A DNA stretch of 64,000 nucleotides from Luteipulveratus flavus (GCF_029439465.1 NZ_JAROAV010000043.1:62001-126000), one strand, 5' to 3'; shown: positions 10,980-20,274, counted from the first letter of the stretch. Translations and numbers: made by a program. Notes: generated from the sequence alone by a model not told the origin.

Positions 10980-12878
10980 GTGGGACTGCTCAAGACGATC
11001 TCGAGCCCGGCCGATGTGAAGGCGATACCAGCGGACCAGCTGGACGATCTCGCGCAGGAGATCAGAGACTTCCTGGTCGACTCGGTGTCGCGCACCGGTG
11101 GTCATCTCGGCCCGAACCTCGGCGTCGTCGAGCTCACGGTCGCGCTGCACCGCGTGTTCGACTCTCCGCGCGACACACTGGTCTTCGACACCGGCCACCA
11201 GTCGTACGTCCACAAGCTGCTGACCGGGCGGCACGACTTCAGCAAGCTCAAGAAGCAGGGCGGCCTGTCCGGCTACCCCAGCCGCGCGGAGTCCGACCAC
11301 GACGTCGTCGAGAACTCCCACGCCTCCACCTCGCTGTCCTGGGCCGAGGGCATCGCCAAGGCCCGCCGGCTCGCCGGCGAGACCGACCGGCACACCGTCG
11401 CCGTGATCGGTGACGGCGCGCTGACCGGCGGCATGGCCTGGGAGGCGCTCAACAACATCGCGGTCGACAAGGACCTGCCGCTGGTGATCGTGGTCAACGA
11501 CAACGAGCGGTCGTACGCCCCGACGATCGGTGGTCTCGCCGACCACCTCGCCGCGATGCGCGCCACCCGGACGTACGAGCGGATGCTCGACTGGGGCAAG
11601 TCGACCCTGCACCGGACGCCGGTGGTCGGCAGCGCCATGTACGAGACGCTGCACGGCGTCAAGAAGGGCGTCAAGGACATCCTCGCCCCGCAGGGCATGT
11701 TCGAGGACCTCGGCATCAAGTACCTCGGGCCGGTCGACGGCCACGACCACGAGGCGCTGGAGGCGGCGCTGCGCCGGGCGAAGGCGTTCGGCGGCCCGGT
11801 GATCGTCCACGTGCTGACCCAGAAGGGCCGGGGCTACCAGCCGGCCTTCGAGGACCAGAACGACCAGTGGCACGGTATCGGGAAGTTCAACCCCGAGACC
11901 GGTCTGCCGTTCGAGGTGTCCGGCCGGATCTGGACCGATGAGTTCAGCGACGAGATGGTCCGCCTCGGCGCCGAGCGCGAGGACATCGTCGCGATCACCG
12001 CCGCGATGCTCATCCCGGTCGGCCTGGACGGCTTCGCCAAGGCGTACCCGAACCGCGTCTTCGACGTCGGTATCGCCGAGCAGCACGCGGTCACGATGGC
12101 CTCTGGCCTCGCGTACGGCGGCATGCACCCGGTGGTCGCGGTGTACGCGACGTTCCTCAACCGCGCGTTCGACCAGCTGCTGATGGACTGCGCGCTGCAC
12201 CGCCAGGGCATCACCTTCGTCCTCGACCGCGCCGGTGTCACCGGCAGCGACGGCCCGTCGCACAACGGCATGTGGGACATGACGATCAGCTCGATCGTCC
12301 CGGGCCTGCACCTGGCCGCGCCCCGCGACGGCGAGCAGGTCAAGCAGCAGCTGCGCGAGGCCGTCGAGGTCGACGACGCGCCGACGGTCATCCGCTTCCC
12401 GAAGGGTGACGTCGCCGAGCCGCTGACCGCCGTACGCCGTGCCGGCACCGTCGACGTGCTGCGCGAGTCCAGCGACGCCCCGGACCTCGTCCTGATCGGT
12501 GTGGGAGTCATGGCCGCCACGGCGCTCGGTGTCGCGGAGAAGCTCGAGGCGCAGGGGATCTCGGTCACGGTCATCGACCCGCGCTGGGTGCTGCCGGTGT
12601 CCGAGGACGTGCTGGCGATCACCGGCGTCGCGCCGCAGGTCGCCGTCATCGAGGACAACCTGGTGTCCGGGGGAGTGGGTGCCGCCGTCACGGCAGCGCT
12701 GCGCGCCGACGGGCAGCAGCAGCCGGTCCACTGCTTCGGCATCCCGAAGGAGTTCCTCGAGCACGCCTCGCGCGGCCAGGTCCTGGAGCAGATCGGCCTG
12801 ACCCCGGACGTGGTCTCCTCGGCTCTGATCGAACGACTGCGGCCGAGCAGCATCGATCGGCTGCGTCCGCACGCCTGA
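10980..12878 (+). CDS. dxs: 1-deoxy-D-xylulose-5-phosphate synthase
   Basis: First enzyme of the MEP isoprenoid route, condensing pyruvate and glyceraldehyde 3-phosphate with thiamine diphosphate; cytosolic homodimer, 632 residues. The ThDP/Mg motif GDGALTGG starts at Gly144 and continues to NN (EALNN). The pyrimidine domain carries [11 protein letters not shown] with the activating Glu, and the C-terminal transketolase domain shows [15 protein letters not shown]-like sequence. The GTG start at 10980 follows GAAGGA (10963-10968) by 11 nt. A -10 like TAGACT at 10942-10947 would give a leader of about 25 nt. Confidence 0.96.
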   Translation: MGLLKTISSPADVKAIPADQLDDLAQEIRDFLVDSVSRTGGHLGPNLGVVELTVALHRVFDSPRDTLVFDTGHQSYVHKLLTGRHDFSKLKKQGGLSGYPSRAESDHDVVENSHASTSLSWAEGIAKARRLAGETDRHTVAVIGDGALTGGMAWEALNNIAVDKDLPLVIVVNDNERSYAPTIGGLADHLAAMRATRTYERMLDWGKSTLHRTPVVGSAMYETLHGVKKGVKDILAPQGMFEDLGIKYLGPVDGHDHEALEAALRRAKAFGGPVIVHVLTQKGRGYQPAFEDQNDQWHGIGKFNPETGLPFEVSGRIWTDEFSDEMVRLGAEREDIVAITAAMLIPVGLDGFAKAYPNRVFDVGIAEQHAVTMASGLAYGGMHPVVAVYATFLNRAFDQLLMDCALHRQGITFVLDRAGVTGSDGPSHNGMWDMTISSIVPGLHLAAPRDGEQVKQQLREAVEVDDAPTVIRFPKGDVAEPLTAVRRAGTVDVLRESSDAPDLVLIGVGVMAATALGVAEKLEAQGISVTVIDPRWVLPVSEDVLAITGVAPQVAVIEDNLVSGGVGAAVTAALRADGQQQPVHCFGIPKEFLEHASRGQVLEQIGLTPDVVSSALIERLRPSSIDRLRPHA

Positions 12879-12892
12879 CCTGCGCGCCGACG

Positions 12893-13894
12893 ATGACGCA
12901 GAGCGCCGGGCTGCCCGGGGCGACCCGGGCCGGTCCGGCGACGCAGGTCTGGGCCTCGGACCGGTGGCGCTGGGAGGCGACCCGATGGATCGATGCCGTC
13001 CTCCCGCGTCGCGGCATCACCCGGGTACCCGTGTCACCACGACAGCCCCGGATCCGCCCGTGGTCGACCCAGCTGGTGATCGACACCGATCACGGGCGGG
13101 CCTGGTTCAAGGCTGCCGTGCCGGAGGTCGCTCCCGAGGCCGCCATCCATCGGCTGCTCGGCGACGTCGCCCCTGATCTGCTCGCGCCGCAGTGGGCGGT
13201 CGACGCCGAGCGGGGCTGGATCCTCGGGCCGGACCAGGGTCCGCAGCTGCGCGACGTCGCCACTCCGGAGACGATCACCAGCCTGTGGTCCGGTGTGCTG
13301 CGGCGCTACGCCCGGTTGCAGCGCGCGTCTGTGAGCGTCGTCGACCGGCTCGTCGACGCAGGAGTGCCGCTGCTCGGGCCGCTGGACCTGGTGCAGGCGT
13401 GGGTCGCCCGCGGCTACGGCCACGAGCGTGCCGCCGACGCGAGGCTGCTCGCCGCTGCCGAGCGACTCCTCAAGGTCGGCCTGCCGCTCACCATCGAGCA
13501 CGGCGACCTGCACGCGGGCAACGTCTTCTGCGCGGACGGCTCCAGCACGGCGGCCCACAACGCCCGTTTCTTCGACTGGGACGACGCGTACGTGGGGAAT
13601 CCGTTGGGATCGCTGCTGATCGCCCTGCGCGGCCCGGGCTACCACTTCGGTCTGCCCGACGACCCCGAGCGGGACGACCGGCTGCTGCGCGCGTACCTCA
13701 GCGGCTGGAGCGACGTCTTCTCCACGCAGGACGCGCGACGGGTCGCTCCCGATGCCTTGCTGCTCGCGCGGGTCGCCCGCCTGATCGGCTGGGACCGCGC
13801 GCTCGCCCGCGCCACCGAGGCGGAACGCGCCCAGTGGCAGGAGCATCCGGACCAGTGGACCGCCGAGATCCTCGCGCTGACTGCCGACGGCTGA
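12893..13894 (+). CDS. Aminoglycoside-phosphotransferase (APH)-fold kinase
   Basis: A 333-residue protein with the APH/choline-kinase signature: the catalytic loop EHGDLHAGNVF (about residues 203-213) and the metal-binding FFDWDDAY downstream. The N-lobe lysine is probably in RAWFKAAVPE. It lies 14 nt after dxs and may be cotranscribed. Such solitary APH proteins usually phosphorylate unknown small molecules; resistance should not be assumed. Confidence 0.8.
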   Translation: MTQSAGLPGATRAGPATQVWASDRWRWEATRWIDAVLPRRGITRVPVSPRQPRIRPWSTQLVIDTDHGRAWFKAAVPEVAPEAAIHRLLGDVAPDLLAPQWAVDAERGWILGPDQGPQLRDVATPETITSLWSGVLRRYARLQRASVSVVDRLVDAGVPLLGPLDLVQAWVARGYGHERAADARLLAAAERLLKVGLPLTIEHGDLHAGNVFCADGSSTAAHNARFFDWDDAYVGNPLGSLLIALRGPGYHFGLPDDPERDDRLLRAYLSGWSDVFSTQDARRVAPDALLLARVARLIGWDRALARATEAERAQWQEHPDQWTAEILALTADG

Positions 13895-13936
13895 CCCGCG
13901 GAGCGCGCGCCGGCGCGTGTCTGATGGGGTGGACGC

Positions 13937-14481
13937 GTGGATGACGCGACGCTGACCCAGCTGCTGGACGACCTGACCTCTCCGGACCCGGCGCTGCGCG
14001 ACGAGAAGGCGTGGTCCACGGTGGCGGAGGCGGTCATGGCCCACCAGCTCACCGAGGACCAGCGGTCACAGGCGGCCGAGCGCGCACGGAAACACCTGCG
14101 GATGAACGAGATCCAGGCGCCGTCGTTCGCACCCCTGGTCGTCGACGTGCTCGTGGAGACCGGCGGCTGGGAGGACGTCTGGTTCGAGAGGTCCGCGTCG
14201 CGCGCGCTGTGGCTCAGGCGCTGAGCGACCCGAGGCTCACGGCGACCGAGGCGACCACGTGGCTGGAGGAGGTACGCACGGCGCTGACGGCGATCGAGCC
14301 CGGACCGCCACCGGCGTGGAGCAGCAACACTCTGCGCGTGCTGCACGCTCTGCACGTCGGCCTCGACCACGAGATCCTGCACGATGATGAGCCCGTCCAG
14401 ATCGTGCACCGCGACCGGGTGAAGGAGGCGGTCGCGCGGACCATCGAGGTCACGCAGCCGTGGTTCTGGAAGGTCCGTTAG
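13937..14481 (+). pseudogene. DUF2785-family gene with internal deletion and frameshift
   Basis: The first frame (13937-14224) encodes a normal family N-terminus (LTQLLDDLTSPDPALRD ... QAPSFAPLVVDVL) and stops shortly after DVWFER. The second frame, one base off, resumes with ARAVAQALSDPRLTATEAT and PPPAWSSNTLRVLHALHVG, which is the family C-terminus, and ends at 14481. Compared with DUF2785 proteins as I remember them, about 75-80 residues between the two halves (the LGWLHAVAHGAD part) are missing. A deletion of roughly 230 bp with loss of frame near 14185-14200 explains both facts. A single sequencing error would not. Confidence 0.65.
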
Positions 14482-15248
14482 GACCACGAACCCCGTTGCT
14501 GCAGCACGTCTTTCAACAGATCGGCGCGGTCGGTGATGAGGCCGTTGACGCCGAGGTCGAGCAGTCGCTCCATCTCGTCCGGCTCGTTGATGGTCCACAC
14601 GTGCACCTGCGCACCCGCCGCGTGAGCGGCCCTCAGGGCGGAGCGCGTCACGATCGGCACGCGGCCGCTGCGGACGGGTACCTGCAGGCAGTCGATGCCG
14701 CGCAGGGCGGTCACGGCGGCGCCGCCGAGACCGGCGCTGCGGGCCGCGACGAACGCCGCCGTCCGGACCTGACCGGCCGAGGTCGCGACCGGACGGGAGA
14801 GCCGGCGCAGCGCCGTACGCCGCCGTCGGTCCGAGAACGAGGTCACGCACACCCGCTCGTGGGCACGGTGCCGCTCGATGGTCTCCACGAGGGGCGTGAT
14901 CGCCGGCGCGGCCTTGATGTCGATGTTGACCTTCAGGTCCGGCCAGGCGCCGAGCAGGTCCTCCAGCGTGGGGATCGGCTCGCGGCCACCGATCCGCGCC
15001 GTCCGCACCCGGTGGTACGGCTGGTCGTGGATCGCGCCTGTACCGTCGGTCACCCGGTCCAGCGTGCTGTCGTGGAAGGCGAGCAGCACCCCGTCCGAGG
15101 TCGCGTGGACGTCGGTCTCGACGTAGGCGTACCCGAGCTCGACGGCGGCCGCGAAGGCGACCATGGTGTTCTCCAGACCCTCGCGGGAGAAACCACGGTG
15201 CGCCATCGCGACCGTGCCGTCGTGCTCCAGGTAGGCGGTCCGGGCCAC
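14478..15248 (-). CDS. Glycerophosphodiester phosphodiesterase (GDPD family)
   Basis: TIM-barrel phosphodiesterase of 256 residues without a signal peptide, so probably cytosolic. Catalytic and metal motifs: MAHRGFSREGLENT near the N-terminus, YVETDVHATSDG, FHDSTLDRVT, and near the end HVWTINEPDEMERLLDLGVNGLITD. It releases glycerol 3-phosphate from glycerophosphodiesters in the family's usual reaction. Start: GTG 15248, 12 nt after the stop of the MurA-like gene, because the first downstream ATG would remove the strand before the HRG motif. Likely cotranscribed with that gene. Confidence 0.85.
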   Translation of the reverse strand: MARTAYLEHDGTVAMAHRGFSREGLENTMVAFAAAVELGYAYVETDVHATSDGVLLAFHDSTLDRVTDGTGAIHDQPYHRVRTARIGGREPIPTLEDLLGAWPDLKVNIDIKAAPAITPLVETIERHRAHERVCVTSFSDRRRRTALRRLSRPVATSAGQVRTAAFVAARSAGLGGAAVTALRGIDCLQVPVRSGRVPIVTRSALRAAHAAGAQVHVWTINEPDEMERLLDLGVNGLITDRADLLKDVLQQRGSWS

Positions 15249-15259
15249 CGTCGGTCCGC

Positions 15260-16789
15260 TCAGATGTCGCGGAACGTCTGGATGTTCGCGCCCAGGCGGT
15301 TCAGCCGCGAGTCCAGCTCCTCGTACCCGCGGTCGATGACGTAGATGTTGCGCAGCACCGAGACTCCCGGCGCGGCGAGCATCGCCAGCAGGATGACGAC
15401 CGCGGGACGCAGGGCCGGTGGGCTCATGACCTCGGCCGCGCGCCAGCGGGTCGGGCCCTCGATGAGCACCCGGTGCGGGTCCATCAGCTGCACCTTGGCG
15501 CCCAGCGCCGTGAGCTCGGTGAGGTAGATCGCCCGATTCTCGTACACCCAGTCGTGCAGCGTCGTGGAGCCCTGCGCGAACGCGGCGATGACCGCGAAGA
15601 ACGGCAGGTTGTCGATGTTGAGGCCGGGGAACGGCATCGGGTGGATCTTGTCCTTGGGCGCCGTCAGCGGGCCGGGCACGGTCCGCAGGTCGACCAGGCG
15701 GGTGTGGCCGTTCGCCGAGACGTACTCCTGGCTCGTCTCGTACTTCATGCCCATGCTCTCCAGCAGCGTGAGCTCGATCTCCATGAACTCGATCGGCACC
15801 CGCTTGATGGTGATCTCGGACTCGGTCACCACGGCGGCGGCGACCAGCGTCATCGCCTCGATCGGGTCCTCGGACGGGTGGTACTCCACGTCCATGTTGA
15901 TCTCCTTGACGCCGCGCACGGTGAGCGTCGTGGAGCCGATGCCGTCGATCTCGACACCCAGCTTCTGCAGGAAGAAGCACAGGTCCTGGACCATGTAGTT
16001 CGGGCTGGCGTTGCGGATGATCGTCGTCCCGTCGTACCGGGCCGCCGCGAAGAGTGCGTTCTCGGTGACGGTGTCGCCGCGCTCGGTGAGGATGATCGGC
16101 CGGGTCGGGTGGACGGTGGGGTCGACCGTCGCGTGGTAGTAGCCGTGCGAGGCCACCACGCCGAGCCCGAACGCCCGCAGCGCGTGCAGGTGCGGCTCGA
16201 CGGTGCGCGAGCCGAGGTCGCAGCCGCCGGCGTTCGGCAGCTGGAAGGAGTCGAACTCGTGCAGCAGCGGCCCGAGGAACATCAGGATCGTCCGGGTACG
16301 CCGGGCGGCCGTCTCGTCCATGGCCGCCAGGTCGAACTGCTCCGGGGGAGTGATCTCCAGGTCGCTGGAGTCCGGCAGCCAGCGCGTCTTGACCCCGATG
16401 GAGTTGAGCACCTCGGTGATGCGGTTGACCTCCTCGATGCGAGCGAGGTTGCGCAGGGTGGTCTTGCCCTTGTTCAGCAGGGAGGCGCACAGGCACGCGA
16501 CGGCGGCGTTCTTGCTGGTGCGGACGTCGATCTCACCGGACAGCTTGCGGCCGCCCTCGATGCGCAGGTTCAGCGGCGTGGAGGAGGCGACGGCGACGAT
16601 CTCGGAGTCCAGTGCCTCGCTGATGCGGGCGAGCGTCTCCAGGCTCAGGTTCTGCTTGCCCTGCTCGATGCGGGCGACCGCGCTCTGGCTCGTCTGGAGA
16701 GCCTCGGCGAGCTCGGTCTGGGTGAGCTTGCGATGCCGGCGCGCGTCGCGGATGAGCGTGCCGACTCGGACCAGGTAGTCATCGGTCAT
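15260..16789 (-). CDS. HTH-MurA fusion: XRE helix-turn-helix plus UDP-GlcNAc enolpyruvyl transferase domain
   Basis: A 509-residue protein. Residues about 8-65 are an XRE/Cro HTH (RKLTQTELAEALQTSQSAVARIEQG). From about 72 on it is a full EPT/MurA domain, with the active-site cysteine retained (Cys190 in NAGGCDLGSRTVEPH). Classical MurA is about 420 residues with no HTH. The reaction would be transfer of enolpyruvate from PEP to UDP-GlcNAc at the first step of peptidoglycan precursor synthesis, but it might act on another nucleotide sugar or as a regulator. Start ATG 16789 is 7 nt after TACACT (leaderless). An AT-rich near-palindrome lies in the promoter. I believe HTH-bearing MurA paralogues occur elsewhere in Actinobacteria. 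Confidence 0.85.
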   Translation of the reverse strand: MTDDYLVRVGTLIRDARRHRKLTQTELAEALQTSQSAVARIEQGKQNLSLETLARISEALDSEIVAVASSTPLNLRIEGGRKLSGEIDVRTSKNAAVACLCASLLNKGKTTLRNLARIEEVNRITEVLNSIGVKTRWLPDSSDLEITPPEQFDLAAMDETAARRTRTILMFLGPLLHEFDSFQLPNAGGCDLGSRTVEPHLHALRAFGLGVVASHGYYHATVDPTVHPTRPIILTERGDTVTENALFAAARYDGTTIIRNASPNYMVQDLCFFLQKLGVEIDGIGSTTLTVRGVKEINMDVEYHPSEDPIEAMTLVAAAVVTESEITIKRVPIEFMEIELTLLESMGMKYETSQEYVSANGHTRLVDLRTVPGPLTAPKDKIHPMPFPGLNIDNLPFFAVIAAFAQGSTTLHDWVYENRAIYLTELTALGAKVQLMDPHRVLIEGPTRWRAAEVMSPPALRPAVVILLAMLAAPGVSVLRNIYVIDRGYEELDSRLNRLGANIQTFRDI

Positions 16790-16796
16790 GCGAGCG

Positions 16797-16825
16797 AGTG
16801 TAGATCACATATGAGATATGACGAA
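16797..16825 (-). promoter_or_regulatory. HTH-murA promoter with AT-rich near-palindrome
   Basis: On the minus strand -10 TACACT lies at 16802-16797, 7 nt before the ATG. Between -10 and the expected -35 sits ATCACATATGAGAT (16804-16817, plus-strand reading), symmetric except for one base pair position per arm, and extended by a second ATATGA half-site. This is strikingly AT-rich for the window. Candidate binding site for the gene's own HTH domain. Confidence 0.5.
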
Positions 16826-16854
16826 CCCCGCGACGCGCGGCGCGTCGCAGGGTT
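16824..16854 (-). terminator. Hairpin terminator of the fadA-fadB operon
   Basis: AACCC-C-GCGACGC (16824-16836) pairs with GCGTCGC-A-GGGTT (16842-16854) apart from one internal mismatch. It lies 15 nt past the fadB-like stop and abuts the HTH-murA promoter. Confidence 0.7.
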
Positions 16855-16868
16855 CACCATGTGGACGA

Positions 16869-18968
16869 TCAGGCGGGGACGGAGGCCGCACCCTTCGGCA
16901 GGAACCTCTTGCCGGTGACCTTCTCGGCGATGCCCGTACGGTCCAGCAGCGGGGTGACGCCGCCGTTCCAGAACGGGAAGCCCGCACCGGTGATCATGGC
17001 CAGGTCGATGTCCATCGGCGCCTCGACGACGCCCTCGTCGAGCATCCGGCGGGTCTCGTCGGCCAGCGCCTCCAGGGCCCGCTCGCGCACCTGCTCCGCG
17101 GTGAGCTCGACCGGCTCCGCGGCCGGCTCGAACAGGTCGAGCACCTGCTGCTCCGGCTTGCCGTCCGAGCCGTAGAAGCTCGGGATCCGCGCCTCGACCA
17201 CCTTGGCAAGGTTCGGGGAGACGTAGAACCGCTCCGGGAACGCGCCGTGCAGCGTCTCGCTGTTGTGCAGCGCGATCGCCGGGCCGACCAGCGAGATGAG
17301 CATGAACGGCGGCATCGGGGTGACGCCGGCGAACGCCTTCTCGACCGTCTCGAACGGCGTGCCCTCGTCGGCGATCCGGCCGGCCTCGCCCATGAACCGG
17401 CCGAGCAGCCGGTTCACGACGAAGGACGGGCTGTTCTTCACCAGGATGCAGGTCTTCTTCAGGCCCTTGCCGGTGGCGAACGCCGTCGCCAGGGTGGCGT
17501 CGTCGGTCCGCTCGCCGCGGATGATCTCCAGCAGCGGCATGATCGCGACGGGGTTGAAGAAGTGGAAGCCGACGACCCGCTCCGGGTGCTTCAGGTCGGC
17601 CGCCATCTCGGTGATGTCCAGCGAGGAGGTGTTCGTCGCGAGGACGCACTCCGCGCTGACGTACTCCTCGACCTCGGCGAAGACGGTCTTCTTGACGCCC
17701 ATCTCCTCGAAGACGGCCTCGATCACGAAGTCGGCGTCGGCGAAGGCGTCCTTGGTGACCGAGCCGGAGACCAGACCCTTGAGCCGGTTGGACTTGTCCT
17801 GGCTGACGCGGCCCTTGAGCAGCAGCTTGTCGATCTCGTCGTGGACGTACTTCACGCCCTTGTCGACCCGCTCCTGATCGAGGTCGGTGAGGACCACCGG
17901 CACCTCGAGGCGACGCGCGAACAGCAGCGCCATCTGGCTGGCCATCAGGCCCGCACCGACGATGCCGACCTTGGTGACCTTGCGGGCCAGCGACTTGTCC
18001 GGAGCGCCGGCCGGCCGCTTGGCGCGCTTCTGCACCAGGTCGAAGGAGTACAGCCCCGCGCGCAGCTCGTCGGTCATGAGCAGGTCGGCGAGCGCCTGGT
18101 TCTCGGCCTCGAACGCGTCCGCGCGCTGCGCCGTCCGGGCGGCCTTGACCAGGTCCAGGGCGCGGTACGGCGCGGGTGCCGCACCGCCGACCTTGGCGTC
18201 GACCTGACCGCGGGCGGCCTCGACGACGGTGTCCCACGCCTCGGCGGAGGTGTCGACCGGCGTGCGCTCGACGGACTCCTCGCCGGCGATCACCTTGCCG
18301 GCGAACAGCAGCGAGTCCTCCAGGAAGGTGACCGGCTCCAGCAGCCGGTCGGCGACACCGAGCTCGAACGCCTGCTTGCCGTTCACCATCTTGTTGTTGG
18401 CGAGCGGGTTGGCGACGATCAGCGTCAGCGCCTTCTCCACACCGATCAGGTGGGGGAGCAGGTACGTGCCGCCCCAGCCCGGGACCAGCCCGAGGAAGCA
18501 TTCTGGCGTGGCGTACGCGGGGACGTCCGAGGCGATCGTGCGGTAGTCGGCGTACAGGGCGATCTCGACGCCACCGCCCATGGACGCGCCGTTGATGAAC
18601 GCGAACGTCGGGACGGACAGGTCGGAGATCTTCTGGAACGTCTCGTGGCCGAGGCGGGCGATCTCCAGCGCCTGGTCGCGGCTGCTGACCGACGGGACCC
18701 CGGTGAGGTCCGCGCCGACGGCGAAGATGAACGGCTTGCCGGTGATGCCGACGCCGACGATCTCCTCGGCCTCGGCGCGCTGGGCCAGGGTGTCCAGGAC
18801 ACCGGCCAGCTCGGTCAGACCCTGCGGGCCGAAGGAGTTCGGCTTGGTGTGGTCGAAGCCGTTGTCGAGGGTGATCAGCGCGAACGTGCCCTGACGGCCT
18901 GGCAGCTGGACGTCCTGGACGCGCGCGTGCGTCACGACCTCGTCGTGCGAGGGGAGCTCGGTGCTCAT
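16869..18968 (-). CDS. fadB: Multifunctional fatty-acid oxidation protein (enoyl-CoA hydratase / 3-hydroxyacyl-CoA dehydrogenase)
   Basis: FadB/FadJ-type alpha subunit of 699 residues. The N-terminal crotonase domain (about 15-300) has both acidic catalytic positions, in GGGVEIALYADYR and PECFLGLVPGWGG. The NAD-binding dehydrogenase domain begins with KVGIVGAGLMAS (Gly335) and contains VIEAVFEE, NTSSLDI and ERVVGFHFFNPV (catalytic His). It converts enoyl-CoA to 3-ketoacyl-CoA in beta-oxidation, passing product to the thiolase. The ATG shares one base with the thiolase stop (TGATG), so the two are translationally coupled. Confidence 0.93.
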   Translation of the reverse strand: MSTELPSHDEVVTHARVQDVQLPGRQGTFALITLDNGFDHTKPNSFGPQGLTELAGVLDTLAQRAEAEEIVGVGITGKPFIFAVGADLTGVPSVSSRDQALEIARLGHETFQKISDLSVPTFAFINGASMGGGVEIALYADYRTIASDVPAYATPECFLGLVPGWGGTYLLPHLIGVEKALTLIVANPLANNKMVNGKQAFELGVADRLLEPVTFLEDSLLFAGKVIAGEESVERTPVDTSAEAWDTVVEAARGQVDAKVGGAAPAPYRALDLVKAARTAQRADAFEAENQALADLLMTDELRAGLYSFDLVQKRAKRPAGAPDKSLARKVTKVGIVGAGLMASQMALLFARRLEVPVVLTDLDQERVDKGVKYVHDEIDKLLLKGRVSQDKSNRLKGLVSGSVTKDAFADADFVIEAVFEEMGVKKTVFAEVEEYVSAECVLATNTSSLDITEMAADLKHPERVVGFHFFNPVAIMPLLEIIRGERTDDATLATAFATGKGLKKTCILVKNSPSFVVNRLLGRFMGEAGRIADEGTPFETVEKAFAGVTPMPPFMLISLVGPAIALHNSETLHGAFPERFYVSPNLAKVVEARIPSFYGSDGKPEQQVLDLFEPAAEPVELTAEQVRERALEALADETRRMLDEGVVEAPMDIDLAMITGAGFPFWNGGVTPLLDRTGIAEKVTGKRFLPKGAASVPA

Positions 18969-20209
18969 CAGGCGACACCCTTCTCGTCGTTCTGCGTGCC
19001 CTGGTAGCCGACGTAGTCGGCGTGATGCGGGTTCTCCCAGATGACCGAGCCGCCCATGCCGATGCCGATGCACATCGCGGTGAGGCCGTAGCGGACCTCG
19101 GGGTGCTCGGCGAACTGGCGGGACAGCTGGGTCATCAGGCGCACGCCCGAGGAGGCCAGCGGGTGACCGGTCGCGATGGCGCCGCCCCACGGGTTGACCC
19201 GCTCGTCGTCCTGGTCGATGCCGAAGTGGTCCAGGAACGCCAGCACCTGCACCGCGAAGGCCTCGTTCAGCTCGAACAGGCCGATGTCCTCGATGGTCAG
19301 GCCCGCCTTGGCCAGGGCCTTCTCGGTCGCGGGGACCGGGCCGATGCCCATGACCTCGGGCTCGACGCCGACGAAGGAGTAGCCGACCATGCGCATGCCG
19401 ACCGGGAGACCGAGCTCCTCGGCCGCCTGCTCGGAGGCGAGCAGGCAGGCGGTGGCGCCGTCGTTGAGGCCGGCCGCGTTGCCCGCGGTCACGTTGCCGT
19501 GCGGGCGGAAGGACGTCTTGAGCTGGGCGAGGTCCTCGACCGTCGTGCCGGGACGCGGCGGCTCGTCCTGGGTGGCCAGGCCGAAGCCCTTCTCGTCGTG
19601 ACGGGTCGCGACGGGCACCAGGTCCGGCTGGATCTTGCCGTCGGCGTACGCCTTGGCCAGCTTGTCCTGGCTGCCGACGGCGAAGCGGTCGCAGCGCTCC
19701 TTGGTGATCGACGGGAACCGGTCGTGCAGGTTCTCGGCGGTCTGGCCCATGACGAGCGCGGACGGGTCGACCAGCTTCTCGGAGATGATCCGCGGGTTGG
19801 GGTCGACCCCCTCGCCCATCGGGTGCCGGCCCATGTGCTCGACGCCGCCGGCGATGGCGATGTCGTACGCACCGAACGCGATCGAGGACGCGGTGTTGGT
19901 GACGGCCGTCATGGCACCGGCGCACATGCGGTCGATGGAGTAGCCGGGCGTCGTCTTGGGCAGGCCGGCGAGCAGGCCGGCCACGCGACCGAGGGTCAGA
20001 CCCTGGTCACCGATCTGCGTGGTGGCCGCGATCGCGACCTCCTCGACCTTCTCCGGCGGCAGGCCGGGCTGGCGGCGCAGGATCTCACGGATGCACTTGA
20101 TGACCAGGTCGTCGGCGCGCGTCTGGGCGTACATGCCCTTCTCACCCGCCTTGCCGAACGGCGTACGGACGCCGTCGACGAAGACGACCTCTGAGAGCGT
20201 GCGGGGCAC
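18968..20209 (-). CDS. fadA: Acetyl-CoA C-acyltransferase (3-ketoacyl-CoA thiolase)
   Basis: Thiolase of 413 residues completing beta-oxidation by CoA-dependent cleavage of 3-ketoacyl-CoA. The acylated nucleophile is Cys96 in SIDRMCAGAM; the C-terminal pair is His in GGAIATGHPLA and Cys in TAMCIGIGMGG. First gene of the fadA-fadB operon. GTG start with GGGAGG four bases upstream (20219-20214). A -10 like TAGAGT (20251-20246) and a short palindrome over a plausible -35 lie upstream. Confidence 0.94.
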   Translation of the reverse strand: MPRTLSEVVFVDGVRTPFGKAGEKGMYAQTRADDLVIKCIREILRRQPGLPPEKVEEVAIAATTQIGDQGLTLGRVAGLLAGLPKTTPGYSIDRMCAGAMTAVTNTASSIAFGAYDIAIAGGVEHMGRHPMGEGVDPNPRIISEKLVDPSALVMGQTAENLHDRFPSITKERCDRFAVGSQDKLAKAYADGKIQPDLVPVATRHDEKGFGLATQDEPPRPGTTVEDLAQLKTSFRPHGNVTAGNAAGLNDGATACLLASEQAAEELGLPVGMRMVGYSFVGVEPEVMGIGPVPATEKALAKAGLTIEDIGLFELNEAFAVQVLAFLDHFGIDQDDERVNPWGGAIATGHPLASSGVRLMTQLSRQFAEHPEVRYGLTAMCIGIGMGGSVIWENPHHADYVGYQGTQNDEKGVA

Positions 20210-20245
20210 GATGCCTCCCGTAGGTGTGACGTTTAGGTGAGTCGC

Positions 20246-20274
20246 ACTCTACGGGACTTTGTTACTGGTCAGTA
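20246..20274 (-). promoter_or_regulatory. Putative fadA promoter and TetR-like operator
   Basis: Minus strand: CTGACC (20272-20267), 15-nt spacer, TAGAGT (20251-20246). TACTG-GT-CAGTA (20263-20274) is a 12-bp near-palindrome over the -35 position and reaches into the stop codon of the RNase D gene. Short TACTG/CAGTA sites are seen with TetR-type fatty-acid regulators; this is only a candidate. An additional inverted repeat TCCCGTAG (20216-20223) / CTACGGGA (20249-20256) flanks the leader. Confidence 0.4.

Noticed and set aside
12893-13894. Aminoglycoside resistance gene
   Set aside because: Only the general APH/choline-kinase catalytic loop is shared; context is housekeeping, with no mobile element nearby.
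16818-19007. Long open frame on the plus strand opposite fadB
   Set aside because: It is antisense to a clearly recognisable enzyme and its translation is Arg/Gly/Asp-rich low-complexity sequence without any family motif. High GC keeps such antisense frames open. The same holds for long frames opposite or overlapping the TRAM methyltransferase, the ExeM nuclease, recQ, dxs and acnA.
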